A stretch of DNA of 64,000 nt. It comes from Psychrobacter sp. NZS113. GTDB lineage: Bacteria; Pseudomonadota; Gammaproteobacteria; Pseudomonadales; Moraxellaceae. Both the position numbers and the translations under genes were made by a program. The DNA lies in NCBI RefSeq assembly GCF_015864825.1, contig NZ_JADYWL010000002.1, forward strand, positions 466,346 to 530,345, given 5' to 3'. Below are positions 47,825 through 58,269 of the stretch, piece after piece. Each line of letters opens with the position of its first letter. The stretch's first letter is position 1. The notes below the pieces were generated by a model, which saw only the letters and a list, made by a program, of their open reading frames with translations, was not told where the DNA came from and ran no database searches.

Positions 47825-48754
47825 TTAGTAAGTAGCACTGCTGTCTTCGATGATTATCATATCAATAGATTCATCTTTAGGTACTTCTTTTGGTTTTGCT
47901 GGCGTCTTAGGCTCAGACGACGCCGTTTGATTGTTAGCTGCTGGGCTAGGCTGACTCTCTGCTGGCTTATTGATGGTTGGTGGCGTCGCAGGCTCAGTAG
48001 GACGAGTCGGCTCAACGGGCGTTACTACTCTAGGCTCACGAATCTGTGCTGGCTGGCTGTTATTTTGCGGTGTAGGTGTAGCAGCCCGCTGAGCGCGTTG
48101 ATTTTCCACTGCTGATTGGAACACAGAGCCTGCCATCACGTCAGCAACAATGGTCATTAATGCTGGTTGTCCAGCGATACGTGTACGTACCTGGCCACCT
48201 TGAGTGCCTACGACATAAGTGAAAGCGTCATCAACGAGCATGTTGTTGTTAATACGAATGTTGTTTTGTGCTAAACGTGACTGCAAGCTTGGCTGATTAT
48301 TGGCCGCTTGTACTTGACTAGCCTGATACAAATCTGCACTTGGTAGCGTCATGCTAACGCTTGCCTGACAAGTCGTCATACCATTTGCATTGGCTTGTTG
48401 CAATACCGCTGCATTCTGTACATCAATCACAATACCGCTCATTTTATCCGTGATAGCACCGCTAGCAAGATTGATCTGAGCATCGTTTGCGTAGTTGGCA
48501 GCCAGCGTTTGCGCTTGCTGATTGAGCGTATTCTTTAGAGCCGATTTGAGACGATCTTGTACCATTGGATCATCACAGCTAACGGCAGTGGCTGACGTGT
48601 TTTCAGTAGCGGTCGAATCCTGTTCTGTGAGCTCTGCTGCCTCAGTACTGTCTTCTTTCTCTGAGCGATCACAGCCTGCAAGCGCCAAACTACATACGAT
48701 ACCGATTCCAGCGACTTTCTGCCACTTGCTTAAACTCTTATTTGCTACGCTCAT
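47825..48754 (-). CDS. Lipoprotein of unknown function with Pro-rich tail
   Basis: 309 residues. N-terminal signal peptide with lipobox LALAGC (Cys28). A central domain of about 200 residues contains two Cys (SCDDPMVQDRLKSAL and MTTCQASVSM) that could form a disulphide, and the pattern VQDRLKSALKNTLNQQAQTL suggests helices. From about residue 225 a Pro/Thr/Glu/Lys-rich low-complexity tail runs to the end, a likely spacer across the periplasm. Function unknown. Moraxellaceae carry lipoproteins with this look, but I cannot name a family. Confidence 0.8.
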   Translation of the reverse strand: MSVANKSLSKWQKVAGIGIVCSLALAGCDRSEKEDSTEAAELTEQDSTATENTSATAVSCDDPMVQDRLKSALKNTLNQQAQTLAANYANDAQINLASGAITDKMSGIVIDVQNAAVLQQANANGMTTCQASVSMTLPSADLYQASQVQAANNQPSLQSRLAQNNIRINNNMLVDDAFTYVVGTQGGQVRTRIAGQPALMTIVADVMAGSVFQSAVENQRAQRAATPTPQNNSQPAQIREPRVVTPVEPTRPTEPATPPTINKPAESQPSPAANNQTASSEPKTPAKPKEVPKDESIDMIIIEDSSATY

Positions 48755-49115
48755 ATTGATTCTGCTCCCAATTTACTAATTCGTACCGCCACTGAAGGAC
48801 AGTGATTGATGTTCAAACCGCAACTCTAGCTGCCATAGGTCTGAAAACCAGATTATTATACGGTGTTTGGATGAAATGGTCATTAGTGTAGCCCATGGAT
48901 ATACAAATAACGCCCCACATAATGGGTAAAACCTACACTTGGTTGCAAAAACATAACAAATACATGCCTATGAACTCAATGTAAGTGCTTTTTTAAATTA
49001 TTACCGCTGGTAAACAAAAGAAAAAAACTATCAACTGTCTGTTTTACAAATTTTATTAGACGCTGCTTATATGAGGCTATATGATTGCTCATAAAAACAG
49101 TAGGCCATATAAATA
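48755..49115. other. Divergent spacer, lipoprotein / glycerophosphodiesterase
   Basis: 361 AT-rich bases; nothing recognised besides a general promoter-like composition. Confidence 0.5.
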
Positions 49116-49847
49116 ATGATAAATATAAGAAACACCCGCTTACTCGGTCATCGAGGCGCTCGTGGCGAAGCACTAGAAAACACCTTTATGGGGTTTCAGC
49201 ATGCTCAACGTCTAAATGCTCATGGTTTAACAGGAGTGGAGTTTGATGTACAACTGAGCGCTGATGGTCATTTAGTCGTGTTCCATGATGATGACTTGGC
49301 ACGCATGTGTCGTCAGCAGTCACGTATTGATCAGCTGAGTATGATAGAGATTCAGCGCCAACGACAGTTTGAACATCAAATCATTCCATTATCCAGTATG
49401 GCGCCTTTGCTGAGTAATTTTACGCACATTGAGCTTGAGATTAAGACACATAGCCGCACCGATTACCCCAAATTAATGAGAGCGTTGACACACAATTTAA
49501 TCGATAGCCCATTTGCCAATCTTCCTATTGCACTAACCAGTTTTGATATGGAATTGCATGCTCGACTGCAACGCAGCAAGCTATTAATGCATATACCACG
49601 CGGCCTGTTAATTGATACACCTAAAGCGCTGACAGCCGCAACCAATACTGCGCTGCAACTTGGCTGTGGCCAGTTGGGTATTTATTACCCTTTAATTAAC
49701 CAATCTGTCATTGAACTTAGCCACCGTTATGGTCTGCCCGTAAGCGCTTGGACGGTCAATGACACGGATATCATTGAACAGCTGATAAAATGGCAAACCG
49801 ATGTTATTATTACTGATTTTCCAAGCCACTTGCTGTTGAAACCATAA
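49116..49847 (+). CDS. Glycerophosphodiester phosphodiesterase
   Basis: Hydrolyses glycerophosphodiesters to glycerol 3-phosphate and an alcohol. 243 residues, no signal peptide, so the cytoplasmic UgpQ-like form. Catalytic HRGARGEALENT (12-23) and metal EFDVQLSADGHLVVFHDDD (42-60) motifs are intact, with ELEIKTH and SAWTVND further on. A weak ribosome site precedes the ATG. Monocistronic. Confidence 0.92.
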   Translation: MINIRNTRLLGHRGARGEALENTFMGFQHAQRLNAHGLTGVEFDVQLSADGHLVVFHDDDLARMCRQQSRIDQLSMIEIQRQRQFEHQIIPLSSMAPLLSNFTHIELEIKTHSRTDYPKLMRALTHNLIDSPFANLPIALTSFDMELHARLQRSKLLMHIPRGLLIDTPKALTAATNTALQLGCGQLGIYYPLINQSVIELSHRYGLPVSAWTVNDTDIIEQLIKWQTDVIITDFPSHLLLKP

Positions 49848-50005
49848 ATCTATTTCTCATTTCGTTCATTCAAAAAACCTACATATTTTTAGTGTTACTT
49901 ACACTTTTCCTTAATGCCTGATAAGTCACAGGTTATTTCTACTAATACATTCTATAATCCATACAAGTTATTGTTATTTAGCAATATTTTTATAGTGTAT
50001 AAGTG

Positions 50006-50034
50006 TTCACTTTGTTAGGTTTTTAGGGTACTAT
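50006..50034 (+). promoter_or_regulatory. Candidate promoter of the desaturase gene with palindrome
   Basis: TTCACT (50006-50011), 17 bases, TACTAT (50029-50034), four of six matches each. The -35 overlaps the palindrome AGTGTTCACT (50002-50011), a plausible site for a fatty-acid-responsive regulator (DesT/FabR-like), not proven. Confidence 0.4.
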
Positions 50035-50067
50035 AGAGACTTAAATTAATACCGTTAGGGATATTAT

Positions 50068-51459
50068 ATGATCGCAAAAAAAGCACTTGGCTTACCGCTG
50101 AAAGGCTTACGTTTCGCTATCAAATCTGGTGATACGCTTGTAAAAGCTGCCAGCACTCAAGTCACACGTTTTAAGACGCGTTTTGATGAGAGCAACTCAC
50201 TTAATGAGCAACCAGTTGCAAAGCGCAACTACGCTGATACTGCTGTTCAAATTGATGCTCCTGAAGCTAGCAGCATCGATATGCGTGAGTTCGAATTTAC
50301 CAAAGCACCAATCAATTGGATTCCAGCGTCTATATTGATAGCTACGCCTATTGCGGCTGCTGTCATTACGCCATGGTATCTGCTGACTCATGAAGTTAGC
50401 GCACCTGTGTGGGGCGTGTTTGGCGCCTTTATGGTATGGACTGGCATGAGCATTACAGCAGGCTACCATCGCTTGCTAGCGCATCGTGCTTATAAAGCGC
50501 ATCCAATTGTCAAAAACTTCTTATTGCTCGGCTCTACCCTAGCGGTGCAAGGTTCTGCGTTTGACTGGGTATCAGGTCACCGTGTTCATCATCGTCATGT
50601 AGATGATCGTTTGGATGATCCGTATTCAGCAAAACGAGGATTCTGGTTCAGTCATATTGGTTGGATGCTACGTAACTACCCGAGTGGTAAATTCGATTAT
50701 AAAAACATTCCTGACTTGACCAAAGACAGAACGTTGCAGATTCAGCATAAATATTACGGTTTGTGGGTAGTAGCCATGAACGTTGGTATGGTTGCTGCTG
50801 TTGGTTGGTTATTGGGTGATGTTTGGGGTACGTTGGTTATCGCGGGTCTACTGCGTTTGGTACTGACTCACCACTTTACCTTCTTCATCAACTCGTTATG
50901 CCATATGTTTGGTAGCCGTCCTTATACTGATACCAATACTGCCCGTGATAACTTCTTCTTAGCTATCTTTACTTGGGGTGAGGGTTATCACAATTACCAT
51001 CACTTCTTCCAATACGATTATCGTAATGGCGTAAAATGGTGGCAGTATGATCCAACTAAATGGTTGATCGTAGGCTTATCGAAGCTTGGTCTGACCACAG
51101 ACTTACGTACTGTCGATGACACTACTATCAAGCATGCTGAAGTGCAAATGCAGTTTAAAGCAGCCCAACAGCAGATTGATACGGCAGCAAGTACTGGTCT
51201 TGACCTTCCTCATGCGATGAAGAGCTTCCAAGATCGCATTAAGTTTGAATACGATGCATTTATACAGACTGTCGAAGAATGGCAAGCACTGAAAGCTCAA
51301 ACCATTGAGTTGAAAAAGACAGAATATGCTGATCGCTTGCATGAAGTTGATGATAAGCTAAAGCATGACTATGCCAAGATTGAGCAAAAAATACTTGAGC
51401 ATAATAGCAATCTAAAAACAGCGTTTCGCTCTATTGGATTAAACAAAAAAGCGGCTTAA
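50068..51459 (+). CDS. Membrane fatty acid desaturase (acyl-CoA delta-9 type)
   Basis: Introduces a double bond into acyl chains, likely for membrane fluidity at low temperature. 463 residues. The three histidine boxes HRLLAHR (134-140), HRVHHRH (171-177) and HNYHH (about 311-315) form the di-iron site; hydrophobic helices surround them. Compared with the usual 370-400 residues it has an extra highly charged helical C-terminus (about 370-463), probably a coiled coil. AGGGA precedes the ATG. A cold-adapted organism would fit. Confidence 0.92.
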   Translation: MIAKKALGLPLKGLRFAIKSGDTLVKAASTQVTRFKTRFDESNSLNEQPVAKRNYADTAVQIDAPEASSIDMREFEFTKAPINWIPASILIATPIAAAVITPWYLLTHEVSAPVWGVFGAFMVWTGMSITAGYHRLLAHRAYKAHPIVKNFLLLGSTLAVQGSAFDWVSGHRVHHRHVDDRLDDPYSAKRGFWFSHIGWMLRNYPSGKFDYKNIPDLTKDRTLQIQHKYYGLWVVAMNVGMVAAVGWLLGDVWGTLVIAGLLRLVLTHHFTFFINSLCHMFGSRPYTDTNTARDNFFLAIFTWGEGYHNYHHFFQYDYRNGVKWWQYDPTKWLIVGLSKLGLTTDLRTVDDTTIKHAEVQMQFKAAQQQIDTAASTGLDLPHAMKSFQDRIKFEYDAFIQTVEEWQALKAQTIELKKTEYADRLHEVDDKLKHDYAKIEQKILEHNSNLKTAFRSIGLNKKAA

Positions 51460-51508
51460 CTATCCACGCTATAGCGCTAGTTTGCCCTTATGACTGTAAA
51501 GCTTATCC

Positions 51509-51543
51509 TTCCCTCTATCCATCATGGATAGGGGGATTTTTTT
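51509..51543 (+). terminator. Terminator of the desaturase gene
   Basis: CCCTCTATCCAT and ATGGATAGGGGG form the stem around a one-base loop, followed by T7. It overlaps the longest possible selO frame and argues against a start there. Confidence 0.85.
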
Positions 51544-51640
51544 CTTTAGTATTACAAGAGATGGACAGAGCGACACGATGTCATATGACGGCTATGTTAT
51601 AGTAATCTCTTTATCTGATATTCAAATAGGAACGGCTCGT

Positions 51641-53107
51641 ATGCGTTATCAAAATACCTATGTCAACCTAGACACACGCCTCTATCATGAGCAATCGCCA
51701 ACGGCATTAGACAATCCACGTGCGGGTCATTTCAACACACAAGTTGCACAGCAATTGGGCTGGTCAGAAGATGACGACTTGATGACTCGTTGGGTTGACA
51801 TACTCGGTGGTCAATACGTGCCAGCCGAGTTCCAACCGTTGGCCATGGCGTATGCTGGTCACCAGTTTGGACAGTGGGCAGGACAATTGGGTGATGGACG
51901 TGGCCTATTGATGGCGCAAGTACTCGATAGTAATAATCAACCGCAAGACTTGCATCTAAAAGGCGCTGGTCTCACGCCTTACTCACGGATGGGCGATGGA
52001 CGCGCTGTACTGCGCAGTACCATTCGTGAGTATTTGTGTGGTCATGCGCTTACGCAATTGGATATTCCCTCCTCTAACGCTTTAGGATTTGTGGTCTCCG
52101 ATACCAGAGTACGCCGTGAGCGCATCGAGGCTGGCGCGGCATTGATGCGTGTGGCTGATAGTCATATTCGACTCGGTCATATCGAATGGATCGCCAGTTT
52201 TGCCCCTGATTTGCTTGCTGAATTTGCCGACTATATGATCGACACTTATTATCCAGAGTGCCGCGATAGCGAAAAACCTATATTGGCATTTTTGACTGCT
52301 GTGGTTGAGCGTACCGCACGGATGATCGCCGACTGGCAATTGATTGGCTTTGCTCATGGTGTTATGAATACAGACAACTTATCTATTACAGGCAGTACTT
52401 TAGACTTCGGGCCGTTTGGTTTTATGGAACGATTCAACCCTGCTTGGATCAATAACCACTCCGACCACACAGGTCGATACGCTTATCAAAACCAGCCTGC
52501 TATCGGTCATTGGAATCTCAATGCTTGGTTACCACACTTTATGCGACTAGAGAGTGTCACTCGCGAGGCATTAGCAGATTGTCTGGCGCCTTATGAGGCG
52601 ACCTTTATGCAGCATTATCAGCAAGGACTGTGCCGTAAACTTGGATTACCGCACGAGTCCGATAGTCTGAGACTAGCTTTTGAATGGCTGACGTTATTAG
52701 AAGATAACTTGCTTGATTATACCAATAGCTTCCGCGCGCTACTGGGATTGGTCGCGCCAAGCGCTCATCCATATGAGCAGCAGCTACTAACGGCCATGAC
52801 CGCTGAGCTTAACCTTGAGGCGACACAAGTATGGCAAGAGTGGTCGACACGTTATGTGGCGCAAATACAACAACTGCCACTTGAGCAAGTTATCAACGAG
52901 ATGACCAGTAATAATCCTGTTTATATACTGCGTAATAGTATGGCGCAGCGTGCCATAACGGCAGCAGAACAAGGTCAGTTTGAAGAAGTTAACCGAGTGT
53001 TTGAGTTATTGGCCAACCCTTATCATGTACAAGATATCGCCACCGATTTAGATATTGCGCCCCCTCTTCCTCATACACCGCAAGAGCCAATCAGTTGCTC
53101 ATCTTAA
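51641..53107 (+). CDS. selO: SelO-family protein adenylyltransferase (YdiU)
   Basis: Pseudokinase-fold enzyme that transfers AMP to protein hydroxyls, tied to redox defence. 488 residues from the ATG at 51641 with AGGAA eight bases upstream; the frame is open back to 51524 but that start lies inside a terminator. Motifs: AYAGHQFGQWAGQLGDGRG (about 69-87), LKGAGLTPYSRMGDGRAVLR, HGVMNTDNLSITGSTLDFGP with the catalytic region. It ends SCSS, the usual bacterial Cys-Ser-Ser C-terminus where the eukaryotic protein has selenocysteine. A mobile-looking element starts two bases behind the stop. Confidence 0.95.
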   Translation: MRYQNTYVNLDTRLYHEQSPTALDNPRAGHFNTQVAQQLGWSEDDDLMTRWVDILGGQYVPAEFQPLAMAYAGHQFGQWAGQLGDGRGLLMAQVLDSNNQPQDLHLKGAGLTPYSRMGDGRAVLRSTIREYLCGHALTQLDIPSSNALGFVVSDTRVRRERIEAGAALMRVADSHIRLGHIEWIASFAPDLLAEFADYMIDTYYPECRDSEKPILAFLTAVVERTARMIADWQLIGFAHGVMNTDNLSITGSTLDFGPFGFMERFNPAWINNHSDHTGRYAYQNQPAIGHWNLNAWLPHFMRLESVTREALADCLAPYEATFMQHYQQGLCRKLGLPHESDSLRLAFEWLTLLEDNLLDYTNSFRALLGLVAPSAHPYEQQLLTAMTAELNLEATQVWQEWSTRYVAQIQQLPLEQVINEMTSNNPVYILRNSMAQRAITAAEQGQFEEVNRVFELLANPYHVQDIATDLDIAPPLPHTPQEPISCSS

Positions 53108-53108
53108 T

Positions 53109-53283
53109 CTAAGGCATGTCCTCAATTCAAACGATAGTCATCTAACTGGGCTAAAGACGGCTAAATTTTGCCAACCGTCGTCAAATAGTTAGTTAATATT
53201 ACGATATAAACCAACTATTTTCCTCGTTTGACGGCAATACATCTCATTTTTATCTTCATTTTTGAAATGAGGACATACCCTAG
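53109..53283. repeat. 175-bp MITE-like element, second copy
   Basis: Left end CTAAGGCATGTCCTCAATTC, right end (reverse complement) CTAGGGTATGTCCTCATTTC. Internally similar to 22150-22325 with one base less. It is inserted immediately behind selO. No open frame. Confidence 0.8.
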
Positions 53284-53616
53284 TCTATCATTCTGTAATA
53301 TTTTGAAACATTATGGGGTTAAGGTTGGTATTTGGCTCTGTTTTTTGGCATCATCAACGAGATAAATAATGAATATCATTTCATTATATTGTTCGGACAA
53401 TTCACGGCTATTGACTAGGCGTGAATTGTCAATAGTGCTAGAATGACAGTTTTTGCTAAATTACATTTTTAAGCCTGTCTTTAATCGTTGATTACTATGT
53501 CTGTGATCATCAGTTTTTTAATGTCAATGCACCCTTAGATTATGATCATTCCATGATTTTTTGAGGGTAAAACGTTATTTTTATCTCCATTTACTTTATT
53601 CCAATTTATTCCAACC
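53284..53616. other. Leader region of maeB
   Basis: 333 AT-rich bases with no recognised gene. The direct repeat-like GACTAGGCGTGAATTGTC and GGACAATTCACG (about 53395-53430) form an inverted repeat CAATTCACG / CGTGAATTG and may be a hairpin or operator upstream of the malic enzyme gene. Confidence 0.4.
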
Positions 53617-55947
53617 ATGGCAATTATTATGAATGACGATACCCATTTGAATACGGATCACCTTACGACAGAAAAAGAGCAGTTTGAACAAGCTGCCTTG
53701 CATTACCATGAGTTTCCACGCCCAGGTAAAATCTCAGTCACGCCTACTAAACAGCTGGCTAACCAACGCGATTTAGCGCTTGCTTACTCACCTGGTGTAG
53801 CGGTTCCTTGTCTCGAAATTGAAAGAGACCCGACATTGGCAGCTAAGTACACTGCACGTAGCAACTTGGTTGGTGTCATTACCAACGGTACTGCGGTACT
53901 GGGCCTAGGTAATATCGGTCCATTGGCATCAAAACCTGTCATGGAAGGTAAAGGCGTTCTATTCAAAAAATTCGCAGGTATTGATGTTTTTGATATTGAA
54001 ATTGCACAGAATGATCCAGACAAATTCATCGAAGCGGTCGCCTCTCTTGAGCCTACTTTCGGTGGTATCAACCTAGAAGATATCAAAGCACCAGAATGTT
54101 TCAAAATTGAGCGTGAATTGCGTAAGCGCATGAACATCCCTGTATTCCATGATGATCAACATGGTACGTCAATCATCGTTGCTGCAGCGATGCTCAACGC
54201 GTTATTGATTACTGGTAAAAAAATCGAAGAAATTAAAGTGGTTTGTTCGGGTGCCGGTGCCGCTGCTATTTCTTGTTTAGACATCATTTGCGCACTTGGT
54301 GTGAACAAAAACAATATCTTTGTTTCAGATTCACGCGGTATCATCACCACCATTCGTGAAAATCTTGACGAAACCAAACAGCGCTATGCACGTGAGACGA
54401 CTGCGACCACTATCGAAGAAGTCATGGACGATGTCGATATGTTCTTGGGTTTATCTATGCCTGGTACATTGTCTGAAGACATGGTTCGCCGTATGGCTAA
54501 AGACCCTATTGTCTTTGCACTTGCCAACCCAACGCCTGAAATCATGCCAGAATTGGCACATGCCGTACGTCCAGACGTCATCATGGCAACAGGTCGCTCA
54601 GACTATCCAAACCAAGTAAACAACGCACTATGCTTCCCTTATATATTCCGTGGTGCACTAGATGTTGGTGCGACTACTGTCAACGAAGAAATGAAAGTTG
54701 CTTGTGTAAAAGCAATCGCTGCGATGGCACACGTTGAAGCAACGCCAACTGCAAGCGTTAGAAACATCGAAAAAATGCAAAGCTTCGGTCGTGACTACTT
54801 AATTCCAGGACCTCTAGAGCCAAATCTAATCATTGAGATTGCTTCTGCCGTTGCTCAAGCTGCTATGGATTCAGGCGTTGCCACATTGCCTATCGATGAC
54901 ATGCAAGCCTATCGTCAGCGTCTGTCTGAGTTTGTATATAACTCTGCGTTTGTGATGAAGCCAATCTTTGCTCGTGCCAAATCTGATCCAAAACGTATTG
55001 TCTACTGTGAAGGTGAAGACAACAATATCTTGCTCGCTGTGCAAGTGGTCGTTGATGAGAAACTAGCGAAGCCTATCTTAGTTGGTCGTCCTTCAGTGAT
55101 TGAAGCCAATATCGAAAAACTGGGCTTGCGTCTAAAAGATGGCGAGAACATTACCATCGTCAACGTTGATGATGACCCTCGTTATAAAGACTACTGGCAG
55201 GGCTACTATGAGCAAAACAAACGTCGCGGTGTCAGCATCGAGCTTGCGCGCCGTGATGTTCGTCGCAAGACCACATTGATTGGCTCGTTATTGGTCGAAA
55301 ATGGTGCAGCAGATGGCATGGTATGCGGTACGTTTGGCCATTACCAGTTGCACCTAAAATACGTTGAAAGCGTCATTGGCAAAAAAGAAGGCATGAACGA
55401 CTTCTATGCTATGAATGCGGTACTCATGCAAGATCGCAATATTTTCATCGCGGACACCTATATCCACGAAGATCCAACGGCTGAACAGCTGGCTGAAATG
55501 ACAGTGTTGGCAGTTGACCAATTACGTCGCTTCGGTATCACGCCACGTGTCGCGCTAGTGTCTCATTCTAACTTTGGTGCATCAAACCGTACCAGCGCTG
55601 TTAAAATGCGCAAGGTATACCAGATACTGACAGATATGAATGTAAACTTTGAGTTTGATGGCGAGATGCAAGGTGATGCGGCTCTGAATGAGCATATTCG
55701 TCTAAACGACATGCCATCAAGCCCATTAAAAGGTGCAGCGAACTTGCTCATCTTACCAACACTTGATGCGTCGAACATTGCCTTCAACCTGCTTAAAACA
55801 GCAACTGGCAGTGCTTCTATTGGCCCTATCCTATTGGGTACCAATAAGCCAGTACACATCTTGACACCATCAGCGACTGCGCGTGGTATCGTCAACATGA
55901 CTGCACTGACAGTGACTGAAGCTCAAGACTTAGAAAGCGAAAAATAG
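53617..55947 (+). CDS. maeB: NADP-dependent malic enzyme with phosphotransacetylase-like domain
   Basis: Oxidative decarboxylation of malate to pyruvate with NADPH production. 776 residues in three parts: malic N-domain (about 25-165; [52 protein letters not shown] compressed), NAD-binding domain (about 170-405; [21 protein letters not shown]) and a C-terminal phosphate-acetyltransferase-like domain (about 435-765; GLSMPGTLS is earlier, then [19 protein letters not shown]). The latter is regulatory in MaeB. An ATG at 53629 four codons later is an alternative start; neither has a clear ribosome site. Confidence 0.95.
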   Translation: MAIIMNDDTHLNTDHLTTEKEQFEQAALHYHEFPRPGKISVTPTKQLANQRDLALAYSPGVAVPCLEIERDPTLAAKYTARSNLVGVITNGTAVLGLGNIGPLASKPVMEGKGVLFKKFAGIDVFDIEIAQNDPDKFIEAVASLEPTFGGINLEDIKAPECFKIERELRKRMNIPVFHDDQHGTSIIVAAAMLNALLITGKKIEEIKVVCSGAGAAAISCLDIICALGVNKNNIFVSDSRGIITTIRENLDETKQRYARETTATTIEEVMDDVDMFLGLSMPGTLSEDMVRRMAKDPIVFALANPTPEIMPELAHAVRPDVIMATGRSDYPNQVNNALCFPYIFRGALDVGATTVNEEMKVACVKAIAAMAHVEATPTASVRNIEKMQSFGRDYLIPGPLEPNLIIEIASAVAQAAMDSGVATLPIDDMQAYRQRLSEFVYNSAFVMKPIFARAKSDPKRIVYCEGEDNNILLAVQVVVDEKLAKPILVGRPSVIEANIEKLGLRLKDGENITIVNVDDDPRYKDYWQGYYEQNKRRGVSIELARRDVRRKTTLIGSLLVENGAADGMVCGTFGHYQLHLKYVESVIGKKEGMNDFYAMNAVLMQDRNIFIADTYIHEDPTAEQLAEMTVLAVDQLRRFGITPRVALVSHSNFGASNRTSAVKMRKVYQILTDMNVNFEFDGEMQGDAALNEHIRLNDMPSSPLKGAANLLILPTLDASNIAFNLLKTATGSASIGPILLGTNKPVHILTPSATARGIVNMTALTVTEAQDLESEK

Positions 55948-55972
55948 TCATCTATCATATGCAATATGATTA

Positions 55973-56007
55973 AGACGGGTTCTATCATCCACTGACAGAA
56001 CCCGTCT
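55973..56007 (+). other. Hairpin behind maeB
   Basis: AGACGGGTTCT (55973-55983) with AGAACCCGTCT (55997-56007); no poly-T. May be the first half of a double terminator with 56021-56058. Confidence 0.6.
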
Positions 56008-56020
56008 GCTATACTAAAAC

Positions 56021-56058
56021 CAGTCAATGCGACTTATAAAGCATTGGCTGTTTTTTTT
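56021..56058 (+). terminator. Terminator of maeB
   Basis: CAGTCAATGC (56021-56030) with GCATTGGCTG (56041-56050), one G-U, then T8. Confidence 0.9.
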
Positions 56059-56144
56059 GATCAATGAAAACTGAGCTGATGATAATTTAATCAATACAGC
56101 GATGATAAATACAATGACATTTTGCTAAATAAACAGAGGCTTTT

Positions 56145-57341
56145 ATGCAAATATACCTTGTGGGCGGAGCTGTTCGTGATCGACTCCTAAAGCGTCCTAT
56201 CAAAGATAAAGACTTTGTAGTCGTTGGTGCAACTGTCGCAGAAATGATTGACGCAGGCTTCCAGCAAGTCGGTGCAGACTTCCCTGTGTTTTTGCATCCT
56301 AACAGTCATGAAGAGTACGCACTGGCACGTACGGAACGAAAGCAAGGGTTAGGCTATCAAGGCTTTAGCGTACATGTCACTCCTGATGTAAGCCTAGAAG
56401 ATGATTTGCAACGTCGCGATTTGACAATCAATGCCATGGCAATAGAAGTCACCAGCCTTAATGATGACACCCCTATCAATGGTCATGTCATTGACTATTA
56501 TGGTGGACTAGCTGATATAAAAAGCAAGACCTTGCGCCATGTATCAAGTGCATTTAGCGAAGACCCACTACGGGTGCTGCGAACGGCTCGTTTCTATAGT
56601 CGTTACTACGATTTGGGGTTCAGTATCGCAGAGGATACCTTGAACTTAATGCGCCAACTGGTTGACTCTGGAGAGCTTAGTCATCTAAGTAGCGAACGCA
56701 TTTGGCAAGAGTCGAGTCGCGCAACCATGCAGTTATCACCGCAAGTCTACTGGCAAAAATTGTTTGAGATTGGCGCACTCACAGAGTATTTTGCACCTTT
56801 GCATCATGCTTGGGCTGATACTCAGATACGAGAGAATGTACAGACCGCGCTATATTTTGCAGGGCAAATGCAGCTTAATTTGTCACAGCGTTGGGCACTG
56901 CTAATGAGTAGCCTTAACCCGTCTCTATTTACCTCAGAGCCTACAGATGAAAACGCTAATTCAGCAGCTAGTCTAAGAGAAATTAATAGCATAGGTAACA
57001 TTGCCAAAGTGCCAAAAGCACATACCCAGTTTGCCAACTTATTCGTGCAACAAGCCGAAAATCTCAGCAAGACAAATCGTCTTAGTGCTGCTGAAAAAAT
57101 CGACCTTATACAAACTTGCGGCGCTCATAAAGAGCCTGATAAATTGTCTCAATTACTCGTATGTAGTCATGTCCTACAACTGGCAGTACAACACCGTCAA
57201 ATGATGATAGCGCTAAATAGCTTTCATGCTATCGGCATGATAGATATAGCACCAGACCTCAAAGGCCCAGCTATTGGTGCGGCATTGCAGCAGGCTAGAA
57301 TTGAGCACTTGCAAGTACAGAACTCACATAAAAAACATTAG
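56145..57341 (+). CDS. cca: CCA-adding enzyme (tRNA nucleotidyltransferase)
   Basis: Adds or repairs the 3' CCA of tRNAs. 398 residues, class II nucleotidyltransferase: LVGGAVRDRLL (5-15), metal DKDFVVVG (21-28), RRDLTINAMA (about 88-97) and the flexible arm DPLRVLRTARF. Slightly shorter than E. coli Cca and without a clear HD phosphohydrolase motif in the C-terminal half. GAGG lies upstream. The SDR gene begins 21 bases behind its stop, so the two likely share a message. Confidence 0.93.
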   Translation: MQIYLVGGAVRDRLLKRPIKDKDFVVVGATVAEMIDAGFQQVGADFPVFLHPNSHEEYALARTERKQGLGYQGFSVHVTPDVSLEDDLQRRDLTINAMAIEVTSLNDDTPINGHVIDYYGGLADIKSKTLRHVSSAFSEDPLRVLRTARFYSRYYDLGFSIAEDTLNLMRQLVDSGELSHLSSERIWQESSRATMQLSPQVYWQKLFEIGALTEYFAPLHHAWADTQIRENVQTALYFAGQMQLNLSQRWALLMSSLNPSLFTSEPTDENANSAASLREINSIGNIAKVPKAHTQFANLFVQQAENLSKTNRLSAAEKIDLIQTCGAHKEPDKLSQLLVCSHVLQLAVQHRQMMIALNSFHAIGMIDIAPDLKGPAIGAALQQARIEHLQVQNSHKKH

Positions 57342-57362
57342 AGAGCAGATAGTATCTTCACT

Positions 57363-58175
57363 ATGAATCAAACCATCAACGCCCTCCAATCAGAAAATTT
57401 CAATACCAAAGCGCCAGTGATGCTCGTCACGGGGAGTGCCAAGCGTATTGGCGCCGCGATTATTAAAGCAGCTCACAGCCAAGGCTATCGAGTCATTATT
57501 CATTGTCATCATAGTGAATCAGAAGCCCAAGTATTGGCCACACAGCTGAATAGTCTGCGTGCGGATAGTGCAGCGCTTATCATCGCCGATTTAGCCGTCG
57601 TTGATGATAGCAACGCTTTGAGTACACTCGGCAAAAATATTGTAGAGACCTTTGGCCAGCTCGATGTATTGGTACACAATGCTTCTCGCTTTTACCCTAG
57701 CCCACTTGGCAGTATTAATCACGCACAGTGGGACGAGCTATTTTTGACAAATGCCAAAGCGCCTTTATTATTGAGCCAAGCACTATTTCCTTACCTTAAA
57801 AATCAGCAAGGTTGTATTATCAGCCTTCTGGACATTCACGCGCACGATAAGCCGTTTAGCAATTATACTGTCTACAATATGGCAAAAGCGGCTCATCGTA
57901 TGATGGTACAGTCTTTAGCACTTGAGATGGCACCAGAGGTACGGGTCAATGGTGTCGCACCTGGCGTCAATATCTTACCTGATGCTAATAGCGACCAAGC
58001 ATTGGATCATGATCGGCAACGAAGTATCATCGGCTCAATCCCTATGCAGCGCATAGGTCGACCTGATGAAATTGCCCATAGCGTGCTGTATCTTGTGCAG
58101 GCCCATTATCTCACTGGTGAGATAATTACTGTTGATGGTGGTCGCAGTCTAACCCTAGCTGGTGGTCAAGTTTAA
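57363..58175 (+). CDS. folM: Short-chain dehydrogenase, pteridine reductase (FolM-like)
   Basis: 270 residues of SDR fold. The cofactor motif is TGSAKRIGAAI (24-34) with the Arg that indicates NADPH, then NAS in LVHNASRFYPS, the catalytic region LLDIHAHDKPFSNYTVYNMAKAA with Tyr and Lys four apart (YNMAK), and PGVNILPDANSD. The TGSAKRIG start and the Asp in place of the usual catalytic Ser are typical for pteridine/dihydromonapterin reductases. Probable role: reduction of pterins. Co-transcribed with cca. Confidence 0.85.
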   Translation: MNQTINALQSENFNTKAPVMLVTGSAKRIGAAIIKAAHSQGYRVIIHCHHSESEAQVLATQLNSLRADSAALIIADLAVVDDSNALSTLGKNIVETFGQLDVLVHNASRFYPSPLGSINHAQWDELFLTNAKAPLLLSQALFPYLKNQQGCIISLLDIHAHDKPFSNYTVYNMAKAAHRMMVQSLALEMAPEVRVNGVAPGVNILPDANSDQALDHDRQRSIIGSIPMQRIGRPDEIAHSVLYLVQAHYLTGEIITVDGGRSLTLAGGQV

Positions 58176-58269
58176 TAGAAAATGGCACTTCATGAGAAAT
58201 ATCTTGATAATGGCCCATTTTTTGCTTGAAAAATTCAAAAAATCAGGTATCATTGTCCGTCTAGCGTTA

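Noticed and set aside
51524-51640. Longer N-terminus for SelO
   Set aside because: The ATG at 51524 is inside the desaturase terminator; the ATG at 51641 has a ribosome site and matches where SelO similarity begins.
53090-53107. Selenocysteine in SelO
   Set aside because: The antepenultimate codon is TGC (Cys), followed by Ser-Ser-stop; no in-frame TGA.
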